Notes: generated by a model from the letters alone, not told the origin. A DNA stretch of 64,000 nucleotides from Candidatus Villigracilis saccharophilus (GCA_016709305.1 JADJNA010000061.1:1-64000), one strand, 5' to 3'; counted from the stretch's first letter, positions 8,475 through 17,188 are shown. A program made the numbers and translations.

Positions 8475-9841
8475 TTTTTATGCTCCTTGGTGTAATGGAA
8501 TAATTTCTCCGCCGCCTCTCTTCCCTGACGAATACAGTCAGGGACAGCAATGCCGCGGTATGAACTGCCGGCCAGCGCAAGATTTGGTGGCAGGTTTTTT
8601 TCAATTTCATCCACACGTTTCAAATGCCCCACATCCGCCTGCGGAAATCCATTTTGCCAGCGGAACGCTGTCCAGGTCTGCGGCGCGGCGCTGATACCGA
8701 GCAATTCCGCGAGCTCCCTTTTGACTGCCTCGATCAGCTTTTCATCGCCAAATTCCACCATCTCAGGCGCGCCGCCCCCGATGAATATCCTGAGCACAGC
8801 GTATCCCTCCGTTGACCGTTCTGGCATCTTGCGCGACGTGAAGGTGATCGCGTCGATCATTCTTTTTTCACGGCGCGGGATCATTACCCCGCTGATGACG
8901 GGTTGCCTGGGGATATCTGACTTGCGATACACGAGTGAAAGCGTGCCAATGTTTTGGTGGCGGATCGCGCTTAACCGCCGGCTGGTTTCTGGGGAAATAT
9001 CATTAATCAGCGCGGATGCTTGATTCGCTAGCACTGCCAAAATCACTCCGTCCGCGTGGACTGTGGTTCCATCCTCCGTGAATATTTGATACCCATTATT
9101 GTTCTGTGACATTCTTTCAACCCGCGTATTCAAACGTAAATCCCCTTTGAGTTGACGGGCTAATTCATCCGTCAATGCTTGTAATCCGTTTTTGAATGAA
9201 ACAAAGCGCGGAATTTTTTGCCCGCTTTTTTTTCTTCCGCGGAATGCCCGCAGCGCTGCGCCCGCAACCAATCCGCCGCCTTCTCTTTCCATCTCCCTCA
9301 TAACCGGTGAGGAGACCATGATACTTTGAGTTTCCGGGTCTGTATTGTAAATTCCGCCCAGCACTGGCCCTATGAATTTCTCCAGTGCTTCCCGCCCCAG
9401 TCTGCGGCGCACAAAATCTGCAAGCGACTCGTCTTCATAGTCTCGCCGGGCGGGTTGAAATGGCTCCGCCAGCATTCGCAGTTTTCCGCGGACAGTCAAG
9501 AGGGGAGTGGATATGAATCGTGAAGCCGAAACAGGGATCGGGTAAAGAACACTGTGATCTAGCACGTAAGTCCCGTTGGTTTCAGAACCAGGGTTGACCA
9601 TCTGATCGCGCATTCCCAACTCGTTCGCCAAATTCCACGCCTCGGGCTTGCGTGTAATAAGGGTGTCTGGCCCGCCTTCGACCAAAAAATTCGCATTGTT
9701 AATTAAATTGATTTTTGATGATACGACTTTTCCGCCCCAGTGATCAGAGGCTTCGATTAAGGTAAATTTAATTCCGCGTTGTTGTAATTCCCACGCGGCG
9801 CTTAGACCTGTTACGCCCCCGCCGACGATCGCAATGTGCAT
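8471..9841 (-). CDS. hemG: Protoporphyrinogen/coproporphyrinogen oxidase
   Basis: A 456-residue flavoprotein of the HemY/HemG (PPOX, CgoX) family, which oxidises protoporphyrinogen IX or coproporphyrinogen III late in haem or chlorophyll synthesis. The N-terminus IAIVGGGVTGLSAAWEL is the Rossmann FAD-binding motif, followed by LIEASDHWGGKV. The family regions around EGGPDTLITRKP and the C-terminal LPPNLALAGSSYRGIAVPDCIRQG (FAD pyrophosphate loop) are present. AGGAGAAGG precedes ATG 9841. It is the upstream gene of a two-gene unit with the PucC-like transporter. Which of the two porphyrinogen substrates is used cannot be settled by reading. The traditional symbol varies (hemY, hemG or cgoX). 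Confidence 0.88.
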   Translation of the reverse strand: MHIAIVGGGVTGLSAAWELQQRGIKFTLIEASDHWGGKVVSSKINLINNANFLVEGGPDTLITRKPEAWNLANELGMRDQMVNPGSETNGTYVLDHSVLYPIPVSASRFISTPLLTVRGKLRMLAEPFQPARRDYEDESLADFVRRRLGREALEKFIGPVLGGIYNTDPETQSIMVSSPVMREMEREGGGLVAGAALRAFRGRKKSGQKIPRFVSFKNGLQALTDELARQLKGDLRLNTRVERMSQNNNGYQIFTEDGTTVHADGVILAVLANQASALINDISPETSRRLSAIRHQNIGTLSLVYRKSDIPRQPVISGVMIPRREKRMIDAITFTSRKMPERSTEGYAVLRIFIGGGAPEMVEFGDEKLIEAVKRELAELLGISAAPQTWTAFRWQNGFPQADVGHLKRVDEIEKNLPPNLALAGSSYRGIAVPDCIRQGREAAEKLFHYTKEHKK

Positions 9842-9997
9842 ACACCTTCTCCTGGGTTGCTCTCCTCGGTTGGATTATTGTATGTTTATTCACAAATTAG
9901 GACAGGTAGATTTTGTAGGTTTCAATAAGAGTTTACTTAAAAATGAAAGCATATTGCGCGCCCGTTATAATAGAAAAATATTTTCATGGGAGTCGAA

Positions 9998-10314
9998 ATG
10001 GCAATTAATTTATTAGGATTTGCTTCCGCGTTTGCGACATTCCTCGGCGTCTGGCTGGGACATGTCGCTGTAAGGAAGATCGAGCGTGAAATGACCAATT
10101 TGTGGATACCGGCCTTGATCGCTTTTACAATGGGATCGGGTTTGAGGTCGCATCTTTCTTTGTCTCAAGCCTGTATTTATCTGCGATGTGCGGCATCCTC
10201 GGTGTGACCTTGCTCTGGGACTCATTCGAGTTTTATCGCCAGCAAAAACGTATCAAGCACGGACATGCCCCCCGCAAATCCAAAGAATCCGCGCCACGCA
10301 AAAATCCTGGCTGA
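9998..10314 (+). pseudogene. DUF4491-like small membrane protein, frameshifted
   Basis: Starting at ATG 9998 (GGGAG upstream), the first frame encodes MAINLLGFASAFATFLGVWLG and on to IPALIAF, then runs into a non-family tail. The -1 frame from about 10123 continues the protein as GIGFEVASFFVSSLYLSA and GILGVTLLWDSFEFYRQQ, ending at 10314. Joined, the product has the DUF4491 layout: two N-terminal helices around a short cytoplasmic loop, then two helices and a Trp-containing, charged C-terminus, as in the neighbour at 10411..10743. Adding one base near the T run 10123..10126 restores the frame. A TATAAT lies at 9966..9971. Confidence 0.65.
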
Positions 10315-10410
10315 ATATCCTGTCGCTACTATATTTGACTGGCTTAATCGTAATCCGCGTGGAATGGCTTACTCGCCTACTGAATTAGCTTCGATCAAGG
10401 AAAATGAAAA

Positions 10411-10743
10411 ATGAATTTATTTGGATTTCTACTCGGCATCGCCACGCTTTTCATTATCGGATTGGGTTTTATCTGGGTGATTCGCGGAGAAAGATATTTT
10501 GGTTATTTATGGTGGCCGTACGTGATGGCTGCCGGCGCATTGTGCATTCTCGGTTCATTATTCATGCTAAATAACTGGGCATCCTCTCTGATTGGCGCTC
10601 TTGGAGCATCCTTGATCTGGGGTTCGACTGAATTAAAGGAACAGGCTGTGCGCGGCGAGATCGGTTGGTATCCATTCCGCGCGAAGAAAATCCTCCCTCC
10701 ATTTGCGGATGCGATCAAAAAGTGGAAAGCGCCGAGCTTGTGA
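10411..10743 (+). CDS. DUF4491 family membrane protein
   Basis: A 110-residue protein with three or four transmembrane helices (LFGFLLGIATLFIIGLGFIWV; WPYVMAAGALCILGSLFML; SLIGALGASLIWGSTEL) and a charged C-terminus (KEQAVRGEIGWYPFRAKK). This matches DUF4491, small membrane proteins of unknown role found in Firmicutes and Chloroflexota. It is a tandem paralogue of the frameshifted gene just upstream. ATG 10411 is weakly supported by a purine-rich stretch (AAGGAAAATGAAAA). Its stop overlaps the GTG of the next gene by four bases, implying translational coupling. Confidence 0.75.
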   Translation: MNLFGFLLGIATLFIIGLGFIWVIRGERYFGYLWWPYVMAAGALCILGSLFMLNNWASSLIGALGASLIWGSTELKEQAVRGEIGWYPFRAKKILPPFADAIKKWKAPSL

Positions 10744-11834
10744 ATCACCGCATTAGCCTGTTCCTCTTGATTTTTCTTGCGGCGTGTACGCCTGCTTCCG
10801 TTCTGCCGACTGCCACCCTGCCTCCGCCCAATGTGATGATCACCCCCGCATCTTTAACGCCCACGATCACGCCAATTCCAACTGCAACGCGCGCGACCGA
10901 AAAGGCGATCCAGCCGTATACCATTGACGGCTTGCGCAGCCATAAATTTCAAAGCGGGAAGATCGTACTTCGTGAAATACTGCTTGAGACAGAAAATTTC
11001 ACACGTTATTTAATTGAATATCCAAGCGACGGACTGACCATCACAGGTATTTTGCAGATCCCAAAGAGCGGTGGTGCGCCCTATCCGGTCATTATGATGA
11101 ATCATGGATTCTTTTCGCGCACGGTTTACAACTCCGGTGACGGTACAGACCGTGCCGCGGAGTTTTTCAACCGCCGTGGTTATCTGACTCTCTCGTCAGA
11201 TTACCGCAGTTGGGGTGATTCTGAAACTGGAGAAAGTTTGTTTTACTCGGGTCTCGCCATTGATGTTATCAATTTGATGAACGCCATTCCTTCGCTTCCG
11301 CAGGCTGACCCTGAACGCATTGGTATGTGGGGGCACAGCATGGGTGGCGGCGTGACTCTCAAAGTGCTCGCCGTCGACTCGCGCGTCAAAGCAGCCGTCA
11401 TTTATTCCTCGGTCAGCGCGGATTTTGCGGATATTATTGCCCGTTGGGGACCAGGCTGCCTTGGCGATGTGTTCGCGGGAGAGCTTGAATATGGCTGTAA
11501 CTCTTCAGACATCCTGCCATTGGATCTTCCCCCTGACTTGATCGCCTCCTACTTTAACTCTGTGGTTGATCCTGATATCCTGAAAGCCGTTTCTCCGCTT
11601 TATCATTTGGACACCGTCAGCGCGCCAGTGCAGATCAACTACGGCACAAAAGACGGTCTGACATTTGCCGGCACTCCGCCTGAATGGTCCACAAAAATGT
11701 ATGATGGTTTCATAGCAGCGAATAAAGACGCGCAGATATTTTCCCAGGAGGATGAAGGCCATTCCTTTATTGGGGAACCGTGGTTTGAATTCATGGCGCG
11801 GTCCTTGAGATTCTTTGATAAGCACGTGAGATAA
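10740..11834 (+). CDS. Alpha/beta hydrolase lipoprotein (dienelactone hydrolase/S9-like)
   Basis: A 364-residue secreted lipoprotein. GTG 10740, overlapping the previous stop as GTGA, gives a proper signal peptide (HRISLFLLIFLAACTP) with the lipidated Cys; earlier in-frame starts lie inside the DUF4491 gene. A PT-rich linker (about 25-60) precedes an alpha/beta hydrolase fold. The nucleophile elbow is GHSMGGG (about residue 202), an oxyanion-like motif is in MMNHGFFS, and the catalytic His is in DEGHSFIGEP near the C-terminus; an Asp in NYGTKDGLT is the likely acid. Such enzymes cleave esters or peptides at the cell surface; substrate unknown. Confidence 0.82.
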   Translation: MNHRISLFLLIFLAACTPASVLPTATLPPPNVMITPASLTPTITPIPTATRATEKAIQPYTIDGLRSHKFQSGKIVLREILLETENFTRYLIEYPSDGLTITGILQIPKSGGAPYPVIMMNHGFFSRTVYNSGDGTDRAAEFFNRRGYLTLSSDYRSWGDSETGESLFYSGLAIDVINLMNAIPSLPQADPERIGMWGHSMGGGVTLKVLAVDSRVKAAVIYSSVSADFADIIARWGPGCLGDVFAGELEYGCNSSDILPLDLPPDLIASYFNSVVDPDILKAVSPLYHLDTVSAPVQINYGTKDGLTFAGTPPEWSTKMYDGFIAANKDAQIFSQEDEGHSFIGEPWFEFMARSLRFFDKHVR

Positions 11835-11886
11835 TCCTCTGGAATCCATCAACTCATTGCCCTGTGGGGGCAGATGGAAAATGCTC

Positions 11887-13758
11887 ATGAAAAAATATCC
11901 CTTTATCTTATTGGTACTCCTTTTCCTGATTTCCTGCGCTCCTGTAAGCACGCCTGTTGTTGCAGATTCAACCTTTGCCCCATCTTCTCCACTCGACGGT
12001 CAATGGCAGGGGACGGGCTCCTCGATTGATGGTAAGTCGTTCAAGATATTTCTCACGATCCAAAATTCTTCCCTTGCAGGGTTGATCTATAACTTCACTG
12101 GCTCAAATGGAATCCCATGTACCGCCATCGCCTATGGACAAATACCCATACCGAATCAGCCAAAGATAACGAACAACACACTCGAAACCATTCTTGGTGA
12201 CGATGTAACCATATCCGCCTCGTTTGAATCAGACTCAAGGTCCGCAGGCCGCCTCGTGATCCACTGGCATGATCGCCAACCGAACTGTAACGGTGATTAC
12301 GAAGTAATCTGGTCGGCCACGAAGCAAATTCCACAAACTGCCCAATCAGCAAATAAGTCAAACCCAAACGCGCCGAATCTGTTTGAAATCTTTGTTCAAA
12401 TCTTGATCTTCGGCTTGTCAAATGGCGCGGTTCTGGCCATCAATGCCATCGGCGTGACCTTGATCTACAGCACAGTCCGCACGTTAAATCTTGCGCATGG
12501 GGATGTCTTTGCTTTATGCACCGCACTGGTAACTTCAATCATTAACATTGTCGGCATCAAACAAAATTGGCCGCCGCCGCAGATTGCCGGCGGGCTTGCT
12601 TTCGTACTTCTTGCCGCTATGACGCTCGGCGCATTGCTAAGCGTTGGCGTGGAACGCCTCGCTTTCTCTCCCTTCCGCGGGCATTCGCGCCTTGCGCCTT
12701 TAATCGCCACGCTCGGGCTTTCGTTTATTCTCTTTCAAGGCGCGCTTGTTTGGCGCACTTTTCAAGGCTCGTGGATTCCCGGTGAGCATCGTAGCGTCCC
12801 TGGTTTACCCGAAGTACCTACCGATGGAATCCCTTCTTTATTGCCTGAGATCAATCTTGTAAAAACGCTGGGCTTGCCGTTCAACATCATCATCCGCTTT
12901 AGCGATGTCTTTGTTATTCTGATGGCGTTTGCATTAGTGGCATTCGCAACCTGGTTTTTGTTAAAGTCCCGCACAGGCAAAGCCATCCGTGCTTTATCGC
13001 AGAGTTACCAAATGGCAGAGATGATCGGCATCAATGTCAACCAAACCATTCGCTGTGCGTTCGCCTTGGGCGGTGCGTTCGCCGGTTCGGCAGGCTTTAT
13101 ATTCGCACTGTATTATTCACGCCCATTTGGCAGTCACGGTGCGCAGAGCGGACTCTTCGCGTTCATGGCCGCCTTGCTTGGCGGTATCGGCAATCCGTTC
13201 GGCGCATTGGTCAGTGGCCTATTAATTGGCGTGGTCTCTTCGTTGAGTGATTACTATCTCACCGCACAGTGGACTCCTGCCTTGCTGCTTGCTCTGCTTG
13301 TGATTCTCTTTGCCTGGAAGCCAACTGGCTTCGGCGGGGAAGGGGAGTCAGAGTCAATCACGGTCCGCGATTCAATTATTTTAACAGCGCCAGTTCAAAA
13401 CGCGGGTGTGAAGCGTTGGTTTATCCTCCTATTGCTTGCGCTTGCAATTGCTCCTCTCGTTTTGCAGAGCGGGCAAATCATTCTGCGTCTTGCAGTGATT
13501 TTTATTTTGCTTACTCTGGGATTGAATCTCGCGCTTGGCATTACAGGCATGCTCGACCTTGGTTTTGCCGCGAGTTTTGGCCTCGCGGCATATATCACCG
13601 CGTTGTTTACTTCCAAGTTTGATATTGTTCTGGTGTCGATTCTTGGCGCGGGCGTCGGGGTGTTTCTCGGTTTACTAAAAGGCTTCTTATCCCAACGATT
13701 ACGCAGCGATTTTTTGCCGTTGCGACTCTTGCGCTTGGATTACTCGTTCGGCAGGTGA
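11887..13758 (+). CDS. Lipoprotein domain fused to LivH and the N-terminal part of LivM
   Basis: Three parts in one reading frame. Residues 1-160: lipoprotein signal (LLFLISCAP) and a small beta-rich extracellular domain (DGQWQGTGSSIDGKSFKIFL). Residues 165-485: LivH-type branched-chain amino-acid ABC permease (GVTLIYSTVRTLNLAHGDVF; GIGNPFGALVSGLLIGVV). Then the start of a LivM-type permease (RLAVIFILLTLGLNLALGI). The LivM part leaves frame at T_TTT_TTG (13710..13716), ending at 13758; the -1 frame carries the rest. LivH has no start codon or ribosome-binding site of its own, so the fusion with the lipoprotein looks real. LivK, LivG and LivF are not nearby. Start could also be ATG 11881. Confidence 0.72.
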   Translation: MKKYPFILLVLLFLISCAPVSTPVVADSTFAPSSPLDGQWQGTGSSIDGKSFKIFLTIQNSSLAGLIYNFTGSNGIPCTAIAYGQIPIPNQPKITNNTLETILGDDVTISASFESDSRSAGRLVIHWHDRQPNCNGDYEVIWSATKQIPQTAQSANKSNPNAPNLFEIFVQILIFGLSNGAVLAINAIGVTLIYSTVRTLNLAHGDVFALCTALVTSIINIVGIKQNWPPPQIAGGLAFVLLAAMTLGALLSVGVERLAFSPFRGHSRLAPLIATLGLSFILFQGALVWRTFQGSWIPGEHRSVPGLPEVPTDGIPSLLPEINLVKTLGLPFNIIIRFSDVFVILMAFALVAFATWFLLKSRTGKAIRALSQSYQMAEMIGINVNQTIRCAFALGGAFAGSAGFIFALYYSRPFGSHGAQSGLFAFMAALLGGIGNPFGALVSGLLIGVVSSLSDYYLTAQWTPALLLALLVILFAWKPTGFGGEGESESITVRDSIILTAPVQNAGVKRWFILLLLALAIAPLVLQSGQIILRLAVIFILLTLGLNLALGITGMLDLGFAASFGLAAYITALFTSKFDIVLVSILGAGVGVFLGLLKGFLSQRLRSDFLPLRLLRLDYSFGR

Positions 13759-14483
13759 TTATAAATTTGGACTTTACCGGCGGCATGGGCGGGATCGGTG
13801 GAATCAGCGCGCCTCATTTTCTTAACCTCAGCCTGCTCGGCCAGACCCAAAAATATTACCTCGTCCTCGGCGTTGTGACTCTCGCCGCATGGATGAGTCA
13901 TCGCCTTATCGCATCCCGCACTGGCCGCGCATGGATCGCACTTAGCGAAGATGAACTTGCCGCATTATCGGTAGGTGTGAACGTGGCGCGTTCCCGTACG
14001 ATCTCGTTGATGTTAAGTTCTGCTCTGGCGGGAATTGCTGGCGCATTATATGCAAGCACGCTTTCCTTTGTAGAGCCCGACCTGATGGCCTTTCACGTCT
14101 CAAGCATGATCCTGACAATGGCCATCCTCGGCGGCGCAGGCAATGTGACCGGCGCATTTGTCGGCGCGCTGGCAATTATCTTATATGACAAAACCATCAT
14201 CCCCCAGCTTGCAGACTGGTTGGCCTTGATCTGGCCCAAAGATGCCTTCATCGGTTCCGTGCCAGATATTCGTGGCGCGTCATTCTTTAATTTCGGCATT
14301 GTGTTGTATCTCACGGTCCTTCTTCGCGCGAGGAAAAGTAAAAATGGAGTGCGGACTTCAGTCCGCTTCATTCAAAAAGCAGCCCGAAATCCCGCGCTCC
14401 GCTCACAAAATTACTTGACGTTACAGGGGTCTTGCTATAAAATCCTGTCACTACATCATCTTATTTCTAAAGGAGGCACGTAA
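13716..14483 (+). CDS. C-terminal part of LivM-like permease (in -1 frame)
   Basis: Joined at the T run, the sequence reads RSDFLAVATLALGLLVRQVI then NLDFTGGMGGIGGI, the classic LivM segment (known members read like GDYLAIVTLGFGEIVR and LTGG-GL-GI). It continues through ALSEDELAALSVGVNVARSR, the coupling loop that contacts the ATPase, and AILGGAGNVTGAFVGALAI. Translation of this half needs either a -1 ribosomal slip, correction of a one-base deletion, or an internal start near ATT/ATG 13755. The last 45 residues, after LLRARKSKNG, are encoded by a palindromic repeat element and are probably not original to the family. Confidence 0.7.
   Translation, partial: AVATLALGLLVRQVIINLDFTGGMGGIGGISAPHFLNLSLLGQTQKYYLVLGVVTLAAWMSHRLIASRTGRAWIALSEDELAALSVGVNVARSRTISLMLSSALAGIAGALYASTLSFVEPDLMAFHVSSMILTMAILGGAGNVTGAFVGALAIILYDKTIIPQLADWLALIWPKDAFIGSVPDIRGASFFNFGIVLYLTVLLRARKSKNGVRTSVRFIQKAARNPALRSQNYLTLQGSCYKILSLHHLISKGGT
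14350..14400. repeat. Palindromic element, second copy, inside the livM 3' end
   Basis: GCGGACTTCAGTCCGC at 14351..14366 and the CGCGCTCCG end match the element at 6471..6526. It lies inside the open frame and supplies part of the C-terminal extension of the LivM-like protein. Confidence 0.68.
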
Positions 14484-14485
14484 AC

Positions 14486-14548
14486 ATGAAAGTCAGCACA
14501 TTATCCACCATACTTGTTTTGAGCGCGCCTTCTGAAGGGTTGTTGTAG
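14486..14548 (+). CDS. Putative 20-residue leader peptide before RIO1 kinase
   Basis: ATG 14486 is preceded by a very strong ribosome-binding site (AAAGGAGG, 14469..14476). It encodes MKVSTLSTILVLSAPSEGLL and stops at TAG 14546. The peptide has no resemblance to a functional domain. It is followed within 35 bases by two tandem hairpins with T tracts and then the RIO1-type kinase gene, the arrangement expected of a leader peptide controlling transcription by attenuation. Which codons or which antibiotic-like stress would stall the ribosome is not clear; the run STLSTILVLS is rich in Ser, Thr and Leu. Alternative: a small independent protein. Confidence 0.55.
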   Translation: MKVSTLSTILVLSAPSEGLL

Positions 14549-14579
14549 TAACGACTTAAGTTGTTTTAGTTTACTAGTC

Positions 14580-14650
14580 AACCGCAGGTGCGTCTCGCCC
14601 TGCGGTTTTTGATTCCATTGCCGCAGGAGGTCATTTCCTGTGGTTTTTTT
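14580..14650 (+). promoter_or_regulatory. Tandem terminator/antiterminator hairpins (attenuator)
   Basis: Segment 1 AACCGCAGG (14580..14588) pairs with segment 2 CCTGCGGTT (14599..14607), followed by TTT. Segment 3 CCGCAGGA (14621..14628) pairs with segment 4 TCCTGTGG (14636..14643), followed by seven T. Segment 2 can pair equally well with segment 3, so 1:2 and 3:4 versus 2:3 are mutually exclusive. Confidence 0.6.
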
Positions 14651-14672
14651 ATTATCAAGGTAAATAACAGCA

Positions 14673-15698
14673 ATGAATACAAATGATGCAATCGAATTCT
14701 TCAATGAATTGGATGATAACGAACAATTAAATAACTATGTCCGCCCCGGCGTGCGCAAAGAGAAACATCCGTTGCGCAACCCGAAGAAAGTGCCTTTGTC
14801 TGTCCAAAAGTTTGTTCAGGCACAGGATGATTCGAAGAGCAGCTTCAAATTCACCTACAAAGCCGCGCGCTTTGAGGAATGGTGGCTGCTTGACTCGCTC
14901 GGTGATTTCTACGAACACAAATGGATCTCGGATGTCTTGCGCAGAGTCAAAGGCGGCAAGGAAGCGTCAGTATACCAATGCAGGTCCGGGGTCGAAGTGG
15001 ATGCGCCGTTGGTGGCTGCGAAGGTTTATCGTCCGCGCTCGCTCCGCAATTTAAAGAACGACCAGCAATATCGCGTTGGACGGGTTGATCTTGGCGAGGA
15101 TGGTAATGCTCTCGTCAAAAGCGGTGATGTCCACGCCATCGCCAAGCGCTCAAGTTACGGGGAAGGACTCCGCCATCAATCGTGGATCGCCTATGAGTTC
15201 AAGACTCTTGAGCTTCTTCACGAGGCTGGTGTGGATGTCCCCAAGCCTTATGCGATGGAGAAGAACGCCATCCTGATGGGTTATGTGGGCGACATAGACA
15301 CCTCTGCTCCCGCGCTTAGCACCGTCGCGTTGGAATTGGATGAAGCAAGATCTCTTTATGATCGCGTAGTGCGAAACATTGACTTGATGCTTACCCATAA
15401 TCGCATTCACGGCGATTTGTCGGCCTACAACATCTTATACTGGGAGGGCGATATTACCCTGATCGATTTTCCGCAGGTTGTATTGCCCGAGGCAAACCCC
15501 GCTTCCTGGAGCATCTTTTTACGTGATGTGACCCGCATCTGTCAATATTTTTCTCCTCAAGGTGTTGATTGTGACGGTCGCAAACTTGCAGCCGAGTTAT
15601 GGACCTCGCATGGGCATAAGATATTCAAGGAGGTTGATCCGCTCTACCTGGATGCCGAGAAACCAGAAGATCGCCAAATCTGGGAAAAGCAGAGGTAA
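14673..15698 (+). CDS. RIO1-type atypical serine kinase
   Basis: A 341-residue protein of the RIO kinase family. The nucleotide loop region reads RRVKGGKEASVYQC, the ATP-binding Lys is in LVAAKVYRPRS, the catalytic loop is HGDLSAYNIL (Asp as base) and the metal-binding motif is LIDFPQ, all typical of RIO1. An N-terminal extension (1-85) is basic and unassigned. In archaea and eukaryotes RIO1 acts in small-subunit ribosome maturation; bacterial homologues occur sporadically and their substrates are unknown. The gene lies behind a leader peptide and terminators, so its expression seems to respond to translation. ATG 14673 has only a distant AAGG; a terminator follows the stop. Confidence 0.88.
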   Translation: MNTNDAIEFFNELDDNEQLNNYVRPGVRKEKHPLRNPKKVPLSVQKFVQAQDDSKSSFKFTYKAARFEEWWLLDSLGDFYEHKWISDVLRRVKGGKEASVYQCRSGVEVDAPLVAAKVYRPRSLRNLKNDQQYRVGRVDLGEDGNALVKSGDVHAIAKRSSYGEGLRHQSWIAYEFKTLELLHEAGVDVPKPYAMEKNAILMGYVGDIDTSAPALSTVALELDEARSLYDRVVRNIDLMLTHNRIHGDLSAYNILYWEGDITLIDFPQVVLPEANPASWSIFLRDVTRICQYFSPQGVDCDGRKLAAELWTSHGHKIFKEVDPLYLDAEKPEDRQIWEKQR

Positions 15699-15706
15699 CT
15701 TGCACG

Positions 15707-15742
15707 AAGTGACAGTCATTTTTAAATGGCTGTCACTTTTTT
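15707..15742 (+). terminator. Intrinsic terminator after RIO1 kinase
   Basis: AAGTGACAGTCATTT pairs with AAATGGCTGTCACTT (one G-T pair), followed by a T tract. Confidence 0.88.
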
Positions 15743-15772
15743 ACTGTAAAATTAGGGAGAGGAGAATACCTT

Positions 15773-17188
15773 ATGAACAACGTTCGTCCGCACTTAACTT
15801 TAATGACCGAGGAACAAATTCAGGAAGCACACCGCAATACTCTCCGCGTTCTAAGTGAGACTGGCGTCAGGGTTGATTCACCTGAAATTCTCCAACTACT
15901 TGAGCGTAAGCTAGGATTAAAATCTCAAGATCGAATCATTAAGTTCCCAGCTGAAATTGTTGAGGAGGCGATCAAGTCCGCGCCGAAGACAATTGATCTC
16001 TACGATCGTTGTGGCGAACATAAACTGAAACTTGGTGAAAATCGTTTGAGCTTTGGTGTGGGTGTGACCGCTTTGTTCTACCAAAATCCCGTAGATGAAA
16101 AATTGGATATATTTAAGCGTGAAAATTTCCGCGACCTGGTACGGCTTGGTTCTGCATTGCCGCTGTACGACGTGATCTCCACAGTTGGCATTGTTCGCGA
16201 TGTGCCTGAAGGCCAGAGCGATCTGATCGGTTCGCTTGAACATATATCGAACACCACTAAGCCACTGGTACTGCTGGTTTCGGATGAACACAAATTTCCA
16301 GATGTGATGGATATGTATGAGAAGCTGCATGGTGATCTAGGCACGAAACCTTTTATCATTCCTTATTTCAATCCTGTCAGTCCGCTTTGTATGAACGCGG
16401 GTACGGTGGATAAGATGAAGATTTCCATTGAACGCGGCTTGCCGCTTATCTTCTCGAATTACAGCATGGCGGGTGCTTCCACTCCGCTCACGCCGGCAGG
16501 CATCCTCACGCTGCTCATGGCAGAGCTGCTCGCGGGTCTCGTCATTAGCCAGACCATTAAAAAAGGCGCGCCGATCCTGCTCGGTATGTTGCCCGTTTAT
16601 TTTGACATGCGCACCATGTTAAACTTCTATGACCCGCAAAGCGTTCTGATCAGCGTGGCGTGTTCCGAAATGATGAAACATTACGGCATTCCGCATTGCT
16701 CAACATCAGGAAGTGGCACAGGTTGGGGTATGGATCTGATCGCCGCCGACACCTATTGGATGAACACCCTTGCGCTCCTTCTATCAAGCGGACATCTGGC
16801 TCCGTTCGTCGGTGATTCTCTTGGCTCGAAGTCCATCTCGCCAACCACCATCGTTCACGTCCACGAGATCATTGACCAGGCGTTGAGATTCGCGAACGGT
16901 TTTCAGCTTGACGATGTCAACTCGGCGTTGAACGAGATCAATAAAGTGGGGCCAGGTAAAAGTTTCTTGAGTCAGCCGTCCACGTTAAAGAATTACAAAA
17001 CGGGATATTACGTCAGCAAGGTCTATCCGCGCTACAGTATGGAAAAATGGCAGGAGGCCGGCGAGCCGCCCGCCCGTCAGGTTTTGCGCGAAAAGACACA
17101 AGACTTGCTTGCCTGCTTGCCTGTACCTGACGATCACGATGATTTGATTGGAAAAGGCGAGGAGTTTATCAGGCACAAAGGAATTTGA
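15773..17188 (+). CDS. MttB-family (COG5598) methyltransferase without pyrrolysine
   Basis: A 471-residue TIM-barrel protein of the trimethylamine methyltransferase superfamily. It opens with HLTLMTEEQIQEAHRNTLRVLSETGV, the usual start of COG5598 proteins, and carries the conserved CSTSGSGTGWGMD segment. There is no in-frame TAG in the gene, so it is a non-pyrrolysine member; characterised relatives such as MtgB demethylate glycine betaine or other quaternary amines and hand the methyl group to a corrinoid protein. No corrinoid protein or reactivase is encoded nearby, so the partner must lie elsewhere and the substrate is open. GAGGAG precedes ATG 15773. Confidence 0.85.
   Translation: MNNVRPHLTLMTEEQIQEAHRNTLRVLSETGVRVDSPEILQLLERKLGLKSQDRIIKFPAEIVEEAIKSAPKTIDLYDRCGEHKLKLGENRLSFGVGVTALFYQNPVDEKLDIFKRENFRDLVRLGSALPLYDVISTVGIVRDVPEGQSDLIGSLEHISNTTKPLVLLVSDEHKFPDVMDMYEKLHGDLGTKPFIIPYFNPVSPLCMNAGTVDKMKISIERGLPLIFSNYSMAGASTPLTPAGILTLLMAELLAGLVISQTIKKGAPILLGMLPVYFDMRTMLNFYDPQSVLISVACSEMMKHYGIPHCSTSGSGTGWGMDLIAADTYWMNTLALLLSSGHLAPFVGDSLGSKSISPTTIVHVHEIIDQALRFANGFQLDDVNSALNEINKVGPGKSFLSQPSTLKNYKTGYYVSKVYPRYSMEKWQEAGEPPARQVLREKTQDLLACLPVPDDHDDLIGKGEEFIRHKGI

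Noticed and set aside
15773..17188. Pyrrolysine-containing trimethylamine methyltransferase
   Set aside because: The frame has no internal TAG and is full length, so this is a non-pyrrolysine family member.
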